From contig NZ_JAQZSM010000014.1 of NCBI RefSeq assembly GCF_028745735.1, positions 55,510-119,509 of the forward strand: a stretch of DNA of 64,000 nt. The letters run 5' to 3'. Positions 27,129 through 35,837 of the stretch are shown piece after piece. Numbering within the stretch: the stretch's first letter is position 1; every line of letters begins with the position of its first letter. Under the pieces are notes generated by a model, which was not told the origin of the DNA, ran no database searches, and worked only from the letters and a program-made list of their open reading frames with translations. The stretch is from Roseinatronobacter alkalisoli. GTDB lineage: Bacteria > Pseudomonadota > Alphaproteobacteria > Rhodobacterales > Rhodobacteraceae. A program made the translations under genes and the position numbers.

Positions 27129-27863
27129 ATGCGACCCGAAGAATTGCCAGAGATTCGCCATCTGCATCTGTTCCGCGACATGACGCAGGCTAATTTCGAA
27201 TCCCTGATGGCCAGTTCCTATGCCCAGAATTTCCCGCAGGGGCTGGAAATGATCCGGCAGGGTGATCCGGCCGATTTCCTGCATATCGTGCTGGAAGGGT
27301 CGGTTGAATTATTCTCGCAATGGTCAGGGCGCGAATGCACCATGGCCGTGGTCCGCCCGGTTTCCACCTTCATTCTGGCGGCCTGCATCCGCGATGCACC
27401 CTATCTGATGTCGGCGCGCACGCTGGAACGCACACGGATTATTCTGGTGCCCGCATCCGATATCCGCGCCATGTTCCGGCGCGACACCGAATTCGCAGTG
27501 TCCGTGATCAACGAACTTGCTGCCTGCTACCGTTCCGTGGTGCGCAACGCGAAAACCCTGAAGCTGCGCAATTCGCGCGAACGTGTGGCGTCATACCTGT
27601 TGCGGCAATGGATGCTGGCCGGGGGCGGCGCGTCCTATATCCTGCCTATAGAGAAACGGCTTCTGGCGTCCTATCTTGGCATGACGCCGGAAAACCTGTC
27701 GCGCACCCTGCGTTTGCTGGAAGCGGATGGCGTCAAGATAAACGGCGCGCGGGTCATCATTACCGACCATGAGAAACTGACAGCCCTCGCAAAACCCGAC
27801 AGGTTGATTGACGGACCGGATACGATTGCGAACGGAAATGGTTCCGGCTTGCCGGTCACATAG
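27129..27863 (+). CDS. narR: Crp/Fnr-family regulator, NarR/NNR-like
   Basis: The 244-aa transcription factor has an N-terminal cyclic-nucleotide-like sensor domain (LHLFRDMTQANFESLM through DFLHIVLEGSVELFSQW) and a C-terminal Crp-type HTH at about residues 155-225. The recognition helix TPENLSRTLRLLE keeps the E..SR pattern of FNR, so it should read TTGAT-N4-ATCAA. It lacks the FNR N-terminal Cys cluster, so it is a NarR, NNR or DnrD type answering to nitrate/nitrite or NO. Divergence from the nar operon matches narR of Paracoccus; the ligand is inferred. Confidence 0.85.
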   Translation: MRPEELPEIRHLHLFRDMTQANFESLMASSYAQNFPQGLEMIRQGDPADFLHIVLEGSVELFSQWSGRECTMAVVRPVSTFILAACIRDAPYLMSARTLERTRIILVPASDIRAMFRRDTEFAVSVINELAACYRSVVRNAKTLKLRNSRERVASYLLRQWMLAGGGASYILPIEKRLLASYLGMTPENLSRTLRLLEADGVKINGARVIITDHEKLTALAKPDRLIDGPDTIANGNGSGLPVT

Positions 27864-28083
27864 AACATGATGAGATCGGCCTGAAACCATCCGTCTGCGG
27901 GCGAGGATGGTCCACGCACAAGTCTGCCATCCCGCAGCCAGTGGATGACGCGGCCTTGTACGCGGCCGAAGGCCCCCGGCACGCCAGAACCGGCCACAAA
28001 CAGAACATTCACGATAACTGCATCGGCTGTGATTTGCGCAATCCGCAATGCTGCCCAAAAACGCGCTGGCAGTCGTGATTGTT

Positions 28084-28095
28084 ATGTTATAACAT
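28084..28095 (+). promoter_or_regulatory. Zur-like operator upstream of the aztD-like gene
   Basis: ATGTTATAACAT is a perfect 12-bp palindrome 29 bases before the start codon. It contains the TGTTATAACA core typical of Zur sites in proteobacteria, though shorter than the full ATGTTATA-N-TATAACAT form. It predicts zinc repression of the downstream gene. Confidence 0.65.
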
Positions 28096-28124
28096 TTATT
28101 AATCATATCATAACGGAGGTGGGA

Positions 28125-29333
28125 ATGCCCCGCATATCATCAGTCACGAAACGTCGTTGGGCGACAGCCGCCGCAACGGGCCTGCTGGCCAGTTCAGCCA
28201 TCGCGCAGGAAGGTACCGTCTACCGCCTTTTCATCGGCGATCATGCCGACGGGATCATCCGCGCAGTGGACCTCGCAGATGGCACCGATGCCGGAACATT
28301 CGCAATCGACCAATCCCCCGCAATGACGCGCAGCACCAGCGGGCGCACCATCTTTGCCGTGCAGGGGGATGCTGGCAAGGTCGCGGTCATCGACACCGGA
28401 ATCGCGTTCGAGGATCACGGCGACCATCAGGATATCAAGGTCACAGAGGCGCAATTACTGCCAATAGTGATCGAAGGCACCCGCCCGGCGCATGTCGTCG
28501 AAGGGTCCGGCAGAATCGCGGTCTTTGACGATGGCACCGGCGATGTGACGCTGTTTTCCGAAAGCGATGTCATGGGCGGCGGGTTTGACCCCGTAACCCT
28601 TGCACCCGGTGCAGCGCATCACGGGCTTGCCGCGCCGATGGGCGATTTCCTTGTCGTCTCGGTCCCGCATGAAGACGCTGATCAACCGCGCCTTGGGCTG
28701 CGGGTCGTCGACATGGAAGGTGCAGATGCCGGTGACATTGTGGAATGCCCCGGGGTGCATGGGCAGGCACAATCGGCGCGCATCTTGGCCTTCGGGTGCC
28801 GCGACGGAATTGTCGTTGCGACCCCCGGCAGCGGGTCCGCCCCGCCAACCCTTGAACATATTCCGACCGCTGATTTGGGTGACGGGAACGTGTCAACGCT
28901 TGCTGGCGGAACAGCGATGCAATTCTTCCTTGGTAATTTTGGCCCCGCCGCCGTGGTCATCATCGAGCCGGGCAGCGAATATCCGTTTCGCAGGATTGAC
29001 CTGCCGACCCGTCGCGTGGACTTCGCACTCGATCCGGCGCTGGCGCAGAATGCCTATATCCTGACCGAGGACGGCCAGCTGCATCTGCTGGATATCCTGT
29101 CAGGCGAAATTACCCAGACCCTGCAGGTGACCGAACCCTATTCGATGGACGGGCACTGGCGCGACCCACGCCCACGTCTTGCAGTCGCGGGTGAGCACAT
29201 CGCCATTACCGATCCGTTGCAGGGCCTGATCCGCCTGATCTCGACCCGGAACTTCGAAGAAGACCGGACAATCGAGGTTGAAGGCGTACCCTATACCATT
29301 GTTGCCGTCGGCGGTTCTGGCGCCACACACTGA
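28125..29333 (+). CDS. aztD: AztD-like periplasmic zinc chaperone
   Basis: The 402-aa exported protein starts with an Arg-containing leader (TKRRWATAAATGLLASSAIAQ, residues 8-28) and folds as a predicted beta-propeller built from repeats such as GKVAVIDTG, GRIAVFDDGTGDV and GQLHLLDILSGEITQT. A His/Asp cluster in FEDHGDHQDI (residues 95-104), plus APGAAHHGLA and VPHEDADQ, fits zinc binding as in AztD, which delivers zinc to the AztC binding protein of an ABC importer. A GGAGGT site precedes the ATG and a Zur-like operator is just upstream. No aztABC genes are in the window, so it is an orphan here. Confidence 0.78.
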   Translation: MPRISSVTKRRWATAAATGLLASSAIAQEGTVYRLFIGDHADGIIRAVDLADGTDAGTFAIDQSPAMTRSTSGRTIFAVQGDAGKVAVIDTGIAFEDHGDHQDIKVTEAQLLPIVIEGTRPAHVVEGSGRIAVFDDGTGDVTLFSESDVMGGGFDPVTLAPGAAHHGLAAPMGDFLVVSVPHEDADQPRLGLRVVDMEGADAGDIVECPGVHGQAQSARILAFGCRDGIVVATPGSGSAPPTLEHIPTADLGDGNVSTLAGGTAMQFFLGNFGPAAVVIIEPGSEYPFRRIDLPTRRVDFALDPALAQNAYILTEDGQLHLLDILSGEITQTLQVTEPYSMDGHWRDPRPRLAVAGEHIAITDPLQGLIRLISTRNFEEDRTIEVEGVPYTIVAVGGSGATH

Positions 29334-29859
29334 CGCCTGAACCAACCAGTGACGACCACGCGGGACGGGATCCTGCGCATTTGTCACGGCACTGACGATA
29401 TCAGATCTGCATCAGGCAGGTTTAATCCCCTGGCGGCGCAGATCTGTCCGTCATGGCTTGCGCCCGCGCCCATGTGACCCTGTCAGCGGGACTGCGCTGC
29501 GATGTGGTATTCATCACCCCGCCCCGGCCAGAGTAAGCGGGCATTGCAGCGCTGGCCGGGTGTTCGCCCCATAGATGGGCGGGGGTATGCCTGTCCCTTG
29601 TTGGATAGGTTCGCTTTATGCACGCTCCACCCTCCGACAGTCAGAGGTTGAACTGACATCGGTATAATCGGCGCAGACAACGGTCGCGCTGCCAGTCCGC
29701 CGGATCAACCTTCCCGCCCACGCAAAACCGCCCTGTCGCCCTTGCAGCGCGTCATGGTGGCGGGCTGCAATCAACAGACCCGGAAGCGGAAAACCCACGC
29801 AGCCATGGAACACAATGACCTGCAAGCGCATTACTTGATTACCCAAGGAGATCGGACAT
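29334..29859. other. Intergenic stretch without a recognisable gene
   Basis: These 526 bases carry no ORF with family-like features. Only a good AAGGAG ribosome site at 29845-29850 for the next gene stands out. No operator or terminator was recognised. Confidence 0.6.
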
Positions 29860-30930
29860 ATGCGCATTGCTCAAGTGGCACCGCTTTTTGAGACGGTTCC
29901 ACCCGGGGCCTATGGTGGCACCGAACGCATCATCGCGACATTATGCAACTATCTTGTCGGATTGGGGCATGATGTGACGCTTTTTGCTGCCGCCGGGTCA
30001 GTGACCTCGGCCAGGCTGGTCGAAAGCCGGGCATGCGGGTTGCGCGACGACAGCGCCCCGCGGGTTTCGGCAACAGCGGCGCATCTGGCAATGCTTGACG
30101 ATGTCTGCATGCAACAGGCCAAGTTTGACGTTATTCATTGCCATCTGTCACATTTTCTGCACTTCCCCCTTTTTGCGGATTTCGCAGCCAAGACGCTGAC
30201 CACGCCCCATGGCAGGCTGGATTATGCCGACTTACCCACCGCACTTGGCCACTGGCCCGACATGCCGATGAACTCGATCTCGCTCAGCCAGCGTCGACCG
30301 TTGCTGCAGGCGAACTGGGTCGCCAATATCTATCACGGGATCCCGGTTGATCTTTATGCACCGGCGCCGCTGAACAAGACGGATAACGGACCGCAATATC
30401 TTGCTTTCATGGGCCGCTTCTCTCGCGATAAGCGGGCGGACCGGGCCATCGCGATTGCAGCAGCGGCGGGCCTTCCGTTGAAGTTAGCGGCAAAGATCGA
30501 CGAAGAGGACCGCGCATGGTTCCGGCAGGAAATCGAGCCTCATTTCGACGGGAACAGGGTCGAGTATATCGGCGAGATATCGGAGTCGGAAAAGCCGCAG
30601 TTTCTTGGCAACGCCGCGGCACTGCTGTTTCCCATCGACTGGCCGGAGCCTTTCGGCCTTGTCGTCATCGAGGCGATGGCACACGGCACGCCGTCAATCG
30701 TCTGGCGCAATGGTGCGATGGCGGAAATCATCGACGAAGGGCTGTCAGGTTTCGTGGTGGACTCAATGGCGCAGGCGATTGCGACCGTGCCCCTGGCGCT
30801 GGCACTGGACCGCGCCAAGGTGCGGCAGTGCTTCGAGCGTCGTTTCGACGCGGCACGCATGGTCGATGAATACGTCGCAACCTATCAGGACCTGCTTCGC
30901 ACCGACAGACCTGTCAGCGCGGTTCTATGA
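29860..30930 (+). CDS. Family 4 glycosyltransferase
   Basis: GT-B fold glycosyltransferase of 356 aa. The N-terminal domain opens MRIAQVAPLFETVPPGAYGGTERII (the GGTE acceptor-side motif) and continues with FDVIHCHLSHFLHFPLF. The C-terminal nucleotide-sugar domain has YLAFMGRFSRDKRADRAI near residues 180-198 and the E-X7-E motif in WPEPFGLVVIEAMAHGTPSIVW near residues 262-284. Donor and acceptor are unknown. It heads a cluster with a glycogen-debranching-type enzyme and trehalose-type genes, suggesting work on storage glucan or glucosyl solutes. Confidence 0.85.
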   Translation: MRIAQVAPLFETVPPGAYGGTERIIATLCNYLVGLGHDVTLFAAAGSVTSARLVESRACGLRDDSAPRVSATAAHLAMLDDVCMQQAKFDVIHCHLSHFLHFPLFADFAAKTLTTPHGRLDYADLPTALGHWPDMPMNSISLSQRRPLLQANWVANIYHGIPVDLYAPAPLNKTDNGPQYLAFMGRFSRDKRADRAIAIAAAAGLPLKLAAKIDEEDRAWFRQEIEPHFDGNRVEYIGEISESEKPQFLGNAAALLFPIDWPEPFGLVVIEAMAHGTPSIVWRNGAMAEIIDEGLSGFVVDSMAQAIATVPLALALDRAKVRQCFERRFDAARMVDEYVATYQDLLRTDRPVSAVL

Positions 30931-30951
30931 ACCCAAGGCCGGAGGCCGCAT

Positions 30952-33135
30952 ATGGATACCCCTATCCCGACATTTGACGAACATATGGTCGACCCCCTGA
31001 GAGCAATGGCTGATCATGAGGATGCGCCCAATCTTGGTATCCGCCAATTGTCGCTGAAAGATGCGGATTGTTTTCTGCTGGCGGGCACAAACGGCGACAT
31101 CGAGGGGTTTGCAGACGGCTTCTTTCATGACGACACACGGCTTCTGTCCTGTTTTGTGCTGCGCATCGGCGGGCGGCGCCCGGTGCTGCTTGGATCGGCG
31201 GTTTCCGGGGATCACGTGTATTTCGAGGTCAACCTGACCAATGCCAGCGTCATGCTTGACGCCAGCGCGCCCCTTGCACAGGGCAGCATCCATGTGAACC
31301 GCACGCGCTTTGTCAGGAGCGGGCGGATGTTCGAACGCATTGCGATCACGAATTACGGGCTTACCCCGCTGGAATTGCCACTGGATTTCCAGATCGCTGC
31401 GGATTTTCGCGATATATTCGAAGTGCGGGGCATGAACCGTGCTGCGCGCGGCCGCATGCTGCCGATCGAAACCGGACCCGACCATGTTGGTTTTGCGTAT
31501 GAAGGACTGGACAGACAAACACGATCTCTGCATCTGAGCGTGTCGCAACCAATCACTGTCGCCGCAGAGGGGCGCGAAATCCGTCTGGTGGTGCAGGTGC
31601 CGCGCGGTGCGCGCCGGGTTCTGTATCTGGAGGCAGGCGCTGATCGCACGGAACCGGGCCGGTCGCGCCACAGGAAAAATCTGGCCGCCGCGCATCGGGC
31701 CATGAAAACCAAACGCCAGAGAGGGGCAACAATCCAGACCTCTGGCCCGCTGTTCAACGACTGGCTAAGCCGCACACGCGCCGATATAGCGCTTCTGTCG
31801 TCTGAGTTGGACACCGGCCCCTATCCATTTGCCGGAATTCCGTGGTTTTCCACTGCATTCGGCAGGGACGGTATCATCACAGCGCTTGCCACGCTTTGGT
31901 TTGACCCTGATCTTGCACGTGGTGTGCTGCGCTTTCTCGCCGGGACACAAGCCCACGGGTATGACGAGTTTTCTGACGCCGCGCCGGGCAAGATCCTGCA
32001 TGAAATCAGGGGCGGCGAAATGGCGCAGCTGCGCGAAGTCCCCTTCGGCCGGTATTATGGGGGCGTCGATACAACACCCCTGTTTGTGCATCTGGCCGTC
32101 GAATACGCCCAGCGAACTGCCGATGACGCGTTTATCGACACGCTTTGGCCCGCACTCCGGGATGCGGTTTCATGGATCGAGACCACACGTGCGCAAGACG
32201 CACATGGTCTGGTTTCATATGCCCGTGCCCATAATACCGGCCTGCAAAATCAGGGATGGAAGGACAGCGCGGATGCAGTATTCCATGCAGATGGATCACT
32301 GGCGCAAGGCCCGATCAGTCTGGTGGAGGTTCAGGGCTATGCTTATCTGGCGCTTACCGGAATGGCAGAGATGGCCACCCGCAGAGGGGACGAAGACTAC
32401 AGCGCGACGTTGCGCATAAGTGCCGATCGTCTGCGCCAGACTGTGGAGGACCGGTTCTGGATGCCGGAACAGGATTTCTACGCGATTGCGCTGGATGGTA
32501 CCTCAAAGCAATGCGCTGTGCGAACGACGAACGCAGGGCATTTACTGTATTCCGGGTTGCCTTCCGCTGAACGCGGGCAGGCTGTGGCGGCGGCGTTTCT
32601 GAAGCCTGATTTTCTGTCGGGCTGGGGCCTGCGCACTGTGGCCATCGGCGAGGCCCGCTTCAACCCGCTTTCCTACCATAACGGCTCTGTCTGGCCGCAT
32701 GATACAGCGATCTGCAGCGCGGGAATTGACAAGTACGCCCAACCCGAAGCCGCAGCGCGCGCGCTTGCCCGGCTGTTTGAAGCGTCATTTCATTTCGACA
32801 AGAGTGTGCCCGAACTGTTCTGCGGCTTTGCGCGGGTCGCAGGTGAGGGGCCGGTTGGATACCCGGTCGCCTGCATGCCGCAGGCATGGGCAGCGGCTTC
32901 GGCATTTTTGTTATTGAAAACGACGCTGGGCCTGCAAATTGATGCCTACGCGCGGGAAATCCGGGTCGTGGCCCCCAGTCTGCCCGCCGGAATCGACCAT
33001 GTCAGTGTCACAAACCTTGATATCGGTGGTGCAAAGGTCTGTATCGAATTCCATCGAAGGGATGACCAGGTGGCCTGCGCTATCAACAGGCCCGGCTGCG
33101 CGTCCATTCCGACGCTCGTTCATCATCTGGAATGA
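30952..33135 (+). CDS. Amylo-alpha-1,6-glucosidase / glycogen debranching-type enzyme
   Basis: The 727-aa protein has an N-terminal beta-sandwich (GDE_N type, about residues 30-240, with GDIEGFADGFFHDDTRLL) and a C-terminal six-hairpin (alpha/alpha)6 glycosidase domain (about 280-700). The catalytic-region motif GIPWFSTAFGRDGIITAL is near residue 295; NAGHLLYSGLP and NGSVWPHDTAICSAG come later. Predicted to hydrolyse alpha-1,6 branches or related alpha-glucosides. GGAGG precedes the ATG and it follows the glycosyltransferase by 21 bases. No signal peptide, so cytoplasmic. Confidence 0.85.
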   Translation: MDTPIPTFDEHMVDPLRAMADHEDAPNLGIRQLSLKDADCFLLAGTNGDIEGFADGFFHDDTRLLSCFVLRIGGRRPVLLGSAVSGDHVYFEVNLTNASVMLDASAPLAQGSIHVNRTRFVRSGRMFERIAITNYGLTPLELPLDFQIAADFRDIFEVRGMNRAARGRMLPIETGPDHVGFAYEGLDRQTRSLHLSVSQPITVAAEGREIRLVVQVPRGARRVLYLEAGADRTEPGRSRHRKNLAAAHRAMKTKRQRGATIQTSGPLFNDWLSRTRADIALLSSELDTGPYPFAGIPWFSTAFGRDGIITALATLWFDPDLARGVLRFLAGTQAHGYDEFSDAAPGKILHEIRGGEMAQLREVPFGRYYGGVDTTPLFVHLAVEYAQRTADDAFIDTLWPALRDAVSWIETTRAQDAHGLVSYARAHNTGLQNQGWKDSADAVFHADGSLAQGPISLVEVQGYAYLALTGMAEMATRRGDEDYSATLRISADRLRQTVEDRFWMPEQDFYAIALDGTSKQCAVRTTNAGHLLYSGLPSAERGQAVAAAFLKPDFLSGWGLRTVAIGEARFNPLSYHNGSVWPHDTAICSAGIDKYAQPEAAARALARLFEASFHFDKSVPELFCGFARVAGEGPVGYPVACMPQAWAAASAFLLLKTTLGLQIDAYAREIRVVAPSLPAGIDHVSVTNLDIGGAKVCIEFHRRDDQVACAINRPGCASIPTLVHHLE

Positions 33136-33141
33136 CCGGTT

Positions 33142-33167
33142 GGAACAACTCCCGCGTAGAAAGGGTT
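33142..33167 (+). promoter_or_regulatory. Candidate EcfG-type promoter for otsA-otsB
   Basis: GGAAC (33142-33146), 17 bases, then GGTT (33164-33167). This matches the GGAAC-N16/17-CGTT consensus of EcfG sigma factors with one -10 mismatch and lies 95 bases before the otsA start. Confidence 0.45.
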
Positions 33168-33261
33168 TAACGAACACAGACCTATTCTTTGAAGCCGGGC
33201 CGTAGTCGACCAGACGGCCCTTCCGTCAATCAGGTGCGCGCCCATGATCTAGCGCAGAACA

Positions 33262-35049
33262 ATGCAGGTCCAGATGAGCACGCAGGATGACACTTCCGAC
33301 CACGACCCTTTCCCGGCGGCAATGATCGACCGGATCAGGACATTCCTAAGGCCCGGATGGGCAGAAACCGCCGTGTCACAGACCAACACGGGCGTGAAAG
33401 AAGCGCCATCCCGGAAGTTCGACACACCAGCCCCCAAAATGATTACTCACGCCCGCAACCCCGATGACTGGGATGTGACGCGCTTGCGCACCCTTATCAG
33501 GAATGAACTGGCGGGCACGGATGTGATACTTGTGTCAAACCGCGAGCCCTATGTGCATACAACGCAAACAGATGGCATCCGGTGCGAGATACCGGCAGGC
33601 GGGCTTGTTTCTGCGCTGGAACCGATCGCGCGCGGCTGCGGTGGGACATGGATTGCCCATGGCAGCGGGTCGGCGGATCGCGAAACTGTGGATGCCCATG
33701 ACAGGATTCAGGTTCCCCCCGGCAATCCGGGCTACACATTGCGCCGCGTCTGGATCACCCCGGAAGAGGAGAAAGGATATTATGTCGGCTTCGCCAATGA
33801 AAGCCTTTGGCCACTGTGTCACAATGCCTTTGTCCGCCCGGTTTTCCGCGCGGCGGACTGGTGCCACTACCGCGCGGTCAACGCCCGTTTCGCCGACGCG
33901 GTGAAGCAAGAGGCGCGCACTGACTCGCCCATCGTGATCGTGCAGGATTATCATTTCGCGCTTCTGCCGCGCATGATCCGCGAACGCCTGCCGAATGCTA
34001 CCATTGTCAGTTTCTGGCACATCCCATGGCCAAACGCCGAGGTCTTTGGCATCTGCCCCCATGCTGCGGAAGTTCTGGACGGGATGCTGGGGTCGGATAT
34101 CATCGGGTTTCAGGTTCCGCTGTTCCGGATAAACTTCATCGATTGTGTCGAACGCACATTGGAAAGCCGTATCAATCCCGAAGATTGTTCAGTGCGATAT
34201 GGCAGCAAGCTGTCGCGCGTCCGGACCTACCCGATTTCCATCGCCTGGCCCCCCGATCCCACAGGGCAAGAGATGCCTGCCACACTTAGTGCCCGCAAGG
34301 CCATGGGCGCCAAGTCCGGGGCGAAACTGATCCTTGCGGTGGGGCGGCTTGACTACACAAAGGGCATCCCCGAATTCCTGTCAGCCTTCGAGGAATTGCT
34401 GGTCCTTCATCCGGAATGGCGCGGGAATATCCATCTGTTTTATGTCGCCGCCCCCAGTCGCGGAGAGGTTGCATCCTACCGCAGTCTGCACAAGCAGTGT
34501 CTGCGCCTCAGCGAAGCGATCAATGATCGCTTCGGCACCCCTGACTATACGCCGCTGCTGTTCATGGACCGGCATGTTGACCGCGATGATCTGCGCCACC
34601 TGTACCGCGAGGCCGATATATGTGTTGTTCCCAGCCTGCATGACGGCATGAATCTTGTGGCAAAGGAATTTGTCGCCGAACGTCGCGATGAACAGGGCGT
34701 ATTGATCCTGTCCCGCTTCGCCGGAGCGACACAGGAAATGCCCGAAGCACTGGCAGTCAATCCTTTCGATATTTCGAAGCTTGCCGCCACGTTGAAATCT
34801 GCACTTGAAATGCCGCCGGATGAGCAGGCCGCGCGCATGCGACGCATGCGCGAAACGGTGCGCAGCAAGAATATTTACAGATGGGCCGGGCGCTTGCTGG
34901 AAGACGCTGTACATTTTCGTCGCCGCAATCAGCTTCTGAAACGGGGTGGGCCGGTGCAGGACCGGTTGCGCCGCGTCACCTTCAGGGCACAGCCAGAGCC
35001 AGCAATCCTAACCAGTGAGAGAAATGATGCAGAAACCCCCAGTACCTGA
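33262..35049 (+). CDS. otsA: OtsA-type trehalose-6-phosphate synthase (GT20), long form
   Basis: GT20 synthase joining a nucleotide-activated glucose to glucose-6-phosphate, or to glycerol-3-phosphate in GgpS relatives. The core runs from about residue 88 (VILVSNREPY) to 555. Key motifs are GYYVGFANESLWPLCH, VQDYHFALLPRMIR, GRLDYTKGI (Arg and Lys for phosphate) and PSLHDGMNLVAKEFVA. At 595 aa it is about 120 residues longer than E. coli OtsA, with an 85-residue N-terminal extension. The ATG at 33274 is an alternative start. An EcfG-like promoter lies upstream. The OtsB-type neighbour favours trehalose. Confidence 0.85.
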   Translation: MQVQMSTQDDTSDHDPFPAAMIDRIRTFLRPGWAETAVSQTNTGVKEAPSRKFDTPAPKMITHARNPDDWDVTRLRTLIRNELAGTDVILVSNREPYVHTTQTDGIRCEIPAGGLVSALEPIARGCGGTWIAHGSGSADRETVDAHDRIQVPPGNPGYTLRRVWITPEEEKGYYVGFANESLWPLCHNAFVRPVFRAADWCHYRAVNARFADAVKQEARTDSPIVIVQDYHFALLPRMIRERLPNATIVSFWHIPWPNAEVFGICPHAAEVLDGMLGSDIIGFQVPLFRINFIDCVERTLESRINPEDCSVRYGSKLSRVRTYPISIAWPPDPTGQEMPATLSARKAMGAKSGAKLILAVGRLDYTKGIPEFLSAFEELLVLHPEWRGNIHLFYVAAPSRGEVASYRSLHKQCLRLSEAINDRFGTPDYTPLLFMDRHVDRDDLRHLYREADICVVPSLHDGMNLVAKEFVAERRDEQGVLILSRFAGATQEMPEALAVNPFDISKLAATLKSALEMPPDEQAARMRRMRETVRSKNIYRWAGRLLEDAVHFRRRNQLLKRGGPVQDRLRRVTFRAQPEPAILTSERNDAETPST

Positions 35050-35764
35050 ATTGACAGAAACGGCCCTGTTTCTGGACATCGACGGTACGCTGGTCGAACA
35101 TGCCGCGCACCCTGATGCTGTCATTGTCCCGCCAGCGTTGCCGGGCATTCTGGGTGACCTTAACCGAAAGCTTGATGGTGCAGTGGCCTTTGTAACAGGG
35201 CGCAATCTGGCGATGGTGGAACGGCTGTTCGGTCAGACAGGCCTTGCGGCGGCTGGAACCTTCGGGATTGAGCGGATGCTGGGCGATGAACTGGAAAGCG
35301 GGCACGAAGCCGCCGCCGCAGTGACCCCGGTCTTCACGGAGTTGGAAAAGCGGTTTTCGCAAACCAAGGGTGTCTATTTCGAATATAAAGGCCCGGTTCT
35401 TGCCGTTCACACACGCGCCGCGCCCGAGGCCCTGCCGGCTGTCATAGCCGCTTGCCGGAACACCCTGACCCGCCTTCCCGCAGGTTATAGACTGCTTGAA
35501 GGGCATGCAGGCGCAGAGTTTCTGCCGGAAGGGGCAACAAAAAGCGCGGCCATCGCATGGTTCATGTCACGCCCGCCGTTCCGGGGCCGCATTCCGGTGT
35601 TTCTTGGCGACGACACTTCCGATGAAATCGGCTTTGAATGGACCAACCGGAACAGCGGCATTTCAGTTCGGATCGGACCTGAAATACAAACCCAGGCCCA
35701 CCACACGCTGCGGACAGTGACTGACGTGCATGACTGGCTGACCCGGCTTGCGCGTTCCGGCTGA
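35024..35764 (+). CDS. otsB: OtsB-type trehalose-6-phosphate phosphatase
   Basis: HAD-superfamily sugar-phosphate phosphatase of 246 aa. Motif I is ALFLDIDGTLVEH near residues 13-25 (nucleophile Asp in DIDGT), motif II is VAFVTGRN near residue 61, and the late motif PVFLGDDTSDEIGFEW is near residue 193, all as in OtsB. The ATG at 35024 overlaps otsA by 26 bases, so the pair is coupled. Completes the two-step synthesis of trehalose if OtsA is a true trehalose-phosphate synthase. Confidence 0.9.
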   Translation: MMQKPPVPELTETALFLDIDGTLVEHAAHPDAVIVPPALPGILGDLNRKLDGAVAFVTGRNLAMVERLFGQTGLAAAGTFGIERMLGDELESGHEAAAAVTPVFTELEKRFSQTKGVYFEYKGPVLAVHTRAAPEALPAVIAACRNTLTRLPAGYRLLEGHAGAEFLPEGATKSAAIAWFMSRPPFRGRIPVFLGDDTSDEIGFEWTNRNSGISVRIGPEIQTQAHHTLRTVTDVHDWLTRLARSG

Positions 35765-35837
35765 AAACACGCCCGGTGTCGACGGCTGACGCCGGGGCGG
35801 TTATGATGCGCAATGTATCTGAACCCCGGAGGCCGCT

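Noticed and set aside
27671..28048. 125-codon minus-strand ORF next to the Zur-like site
   Set aside because: Its last half is antisense to the narR-like gene, its protein looks like no family, and no ribosome site is evident; a shadow ORF is more likely, although a divergent Zur-controlled start cannot be fully excluded.
29483..29867. Short minus-strand ORFs between the aztD-like and GT4 genes
   Set aside because: No ribosome sites, no recognisable domain and biased composition typical of non-coding GC-rich DNA.
33197..33222. Hairpin GGGCCGT / ACGGCCC before otsA as a terminator
   Set aside because: Only a 7-bp stem with a 10-base loop and two T residues; too weak to call.
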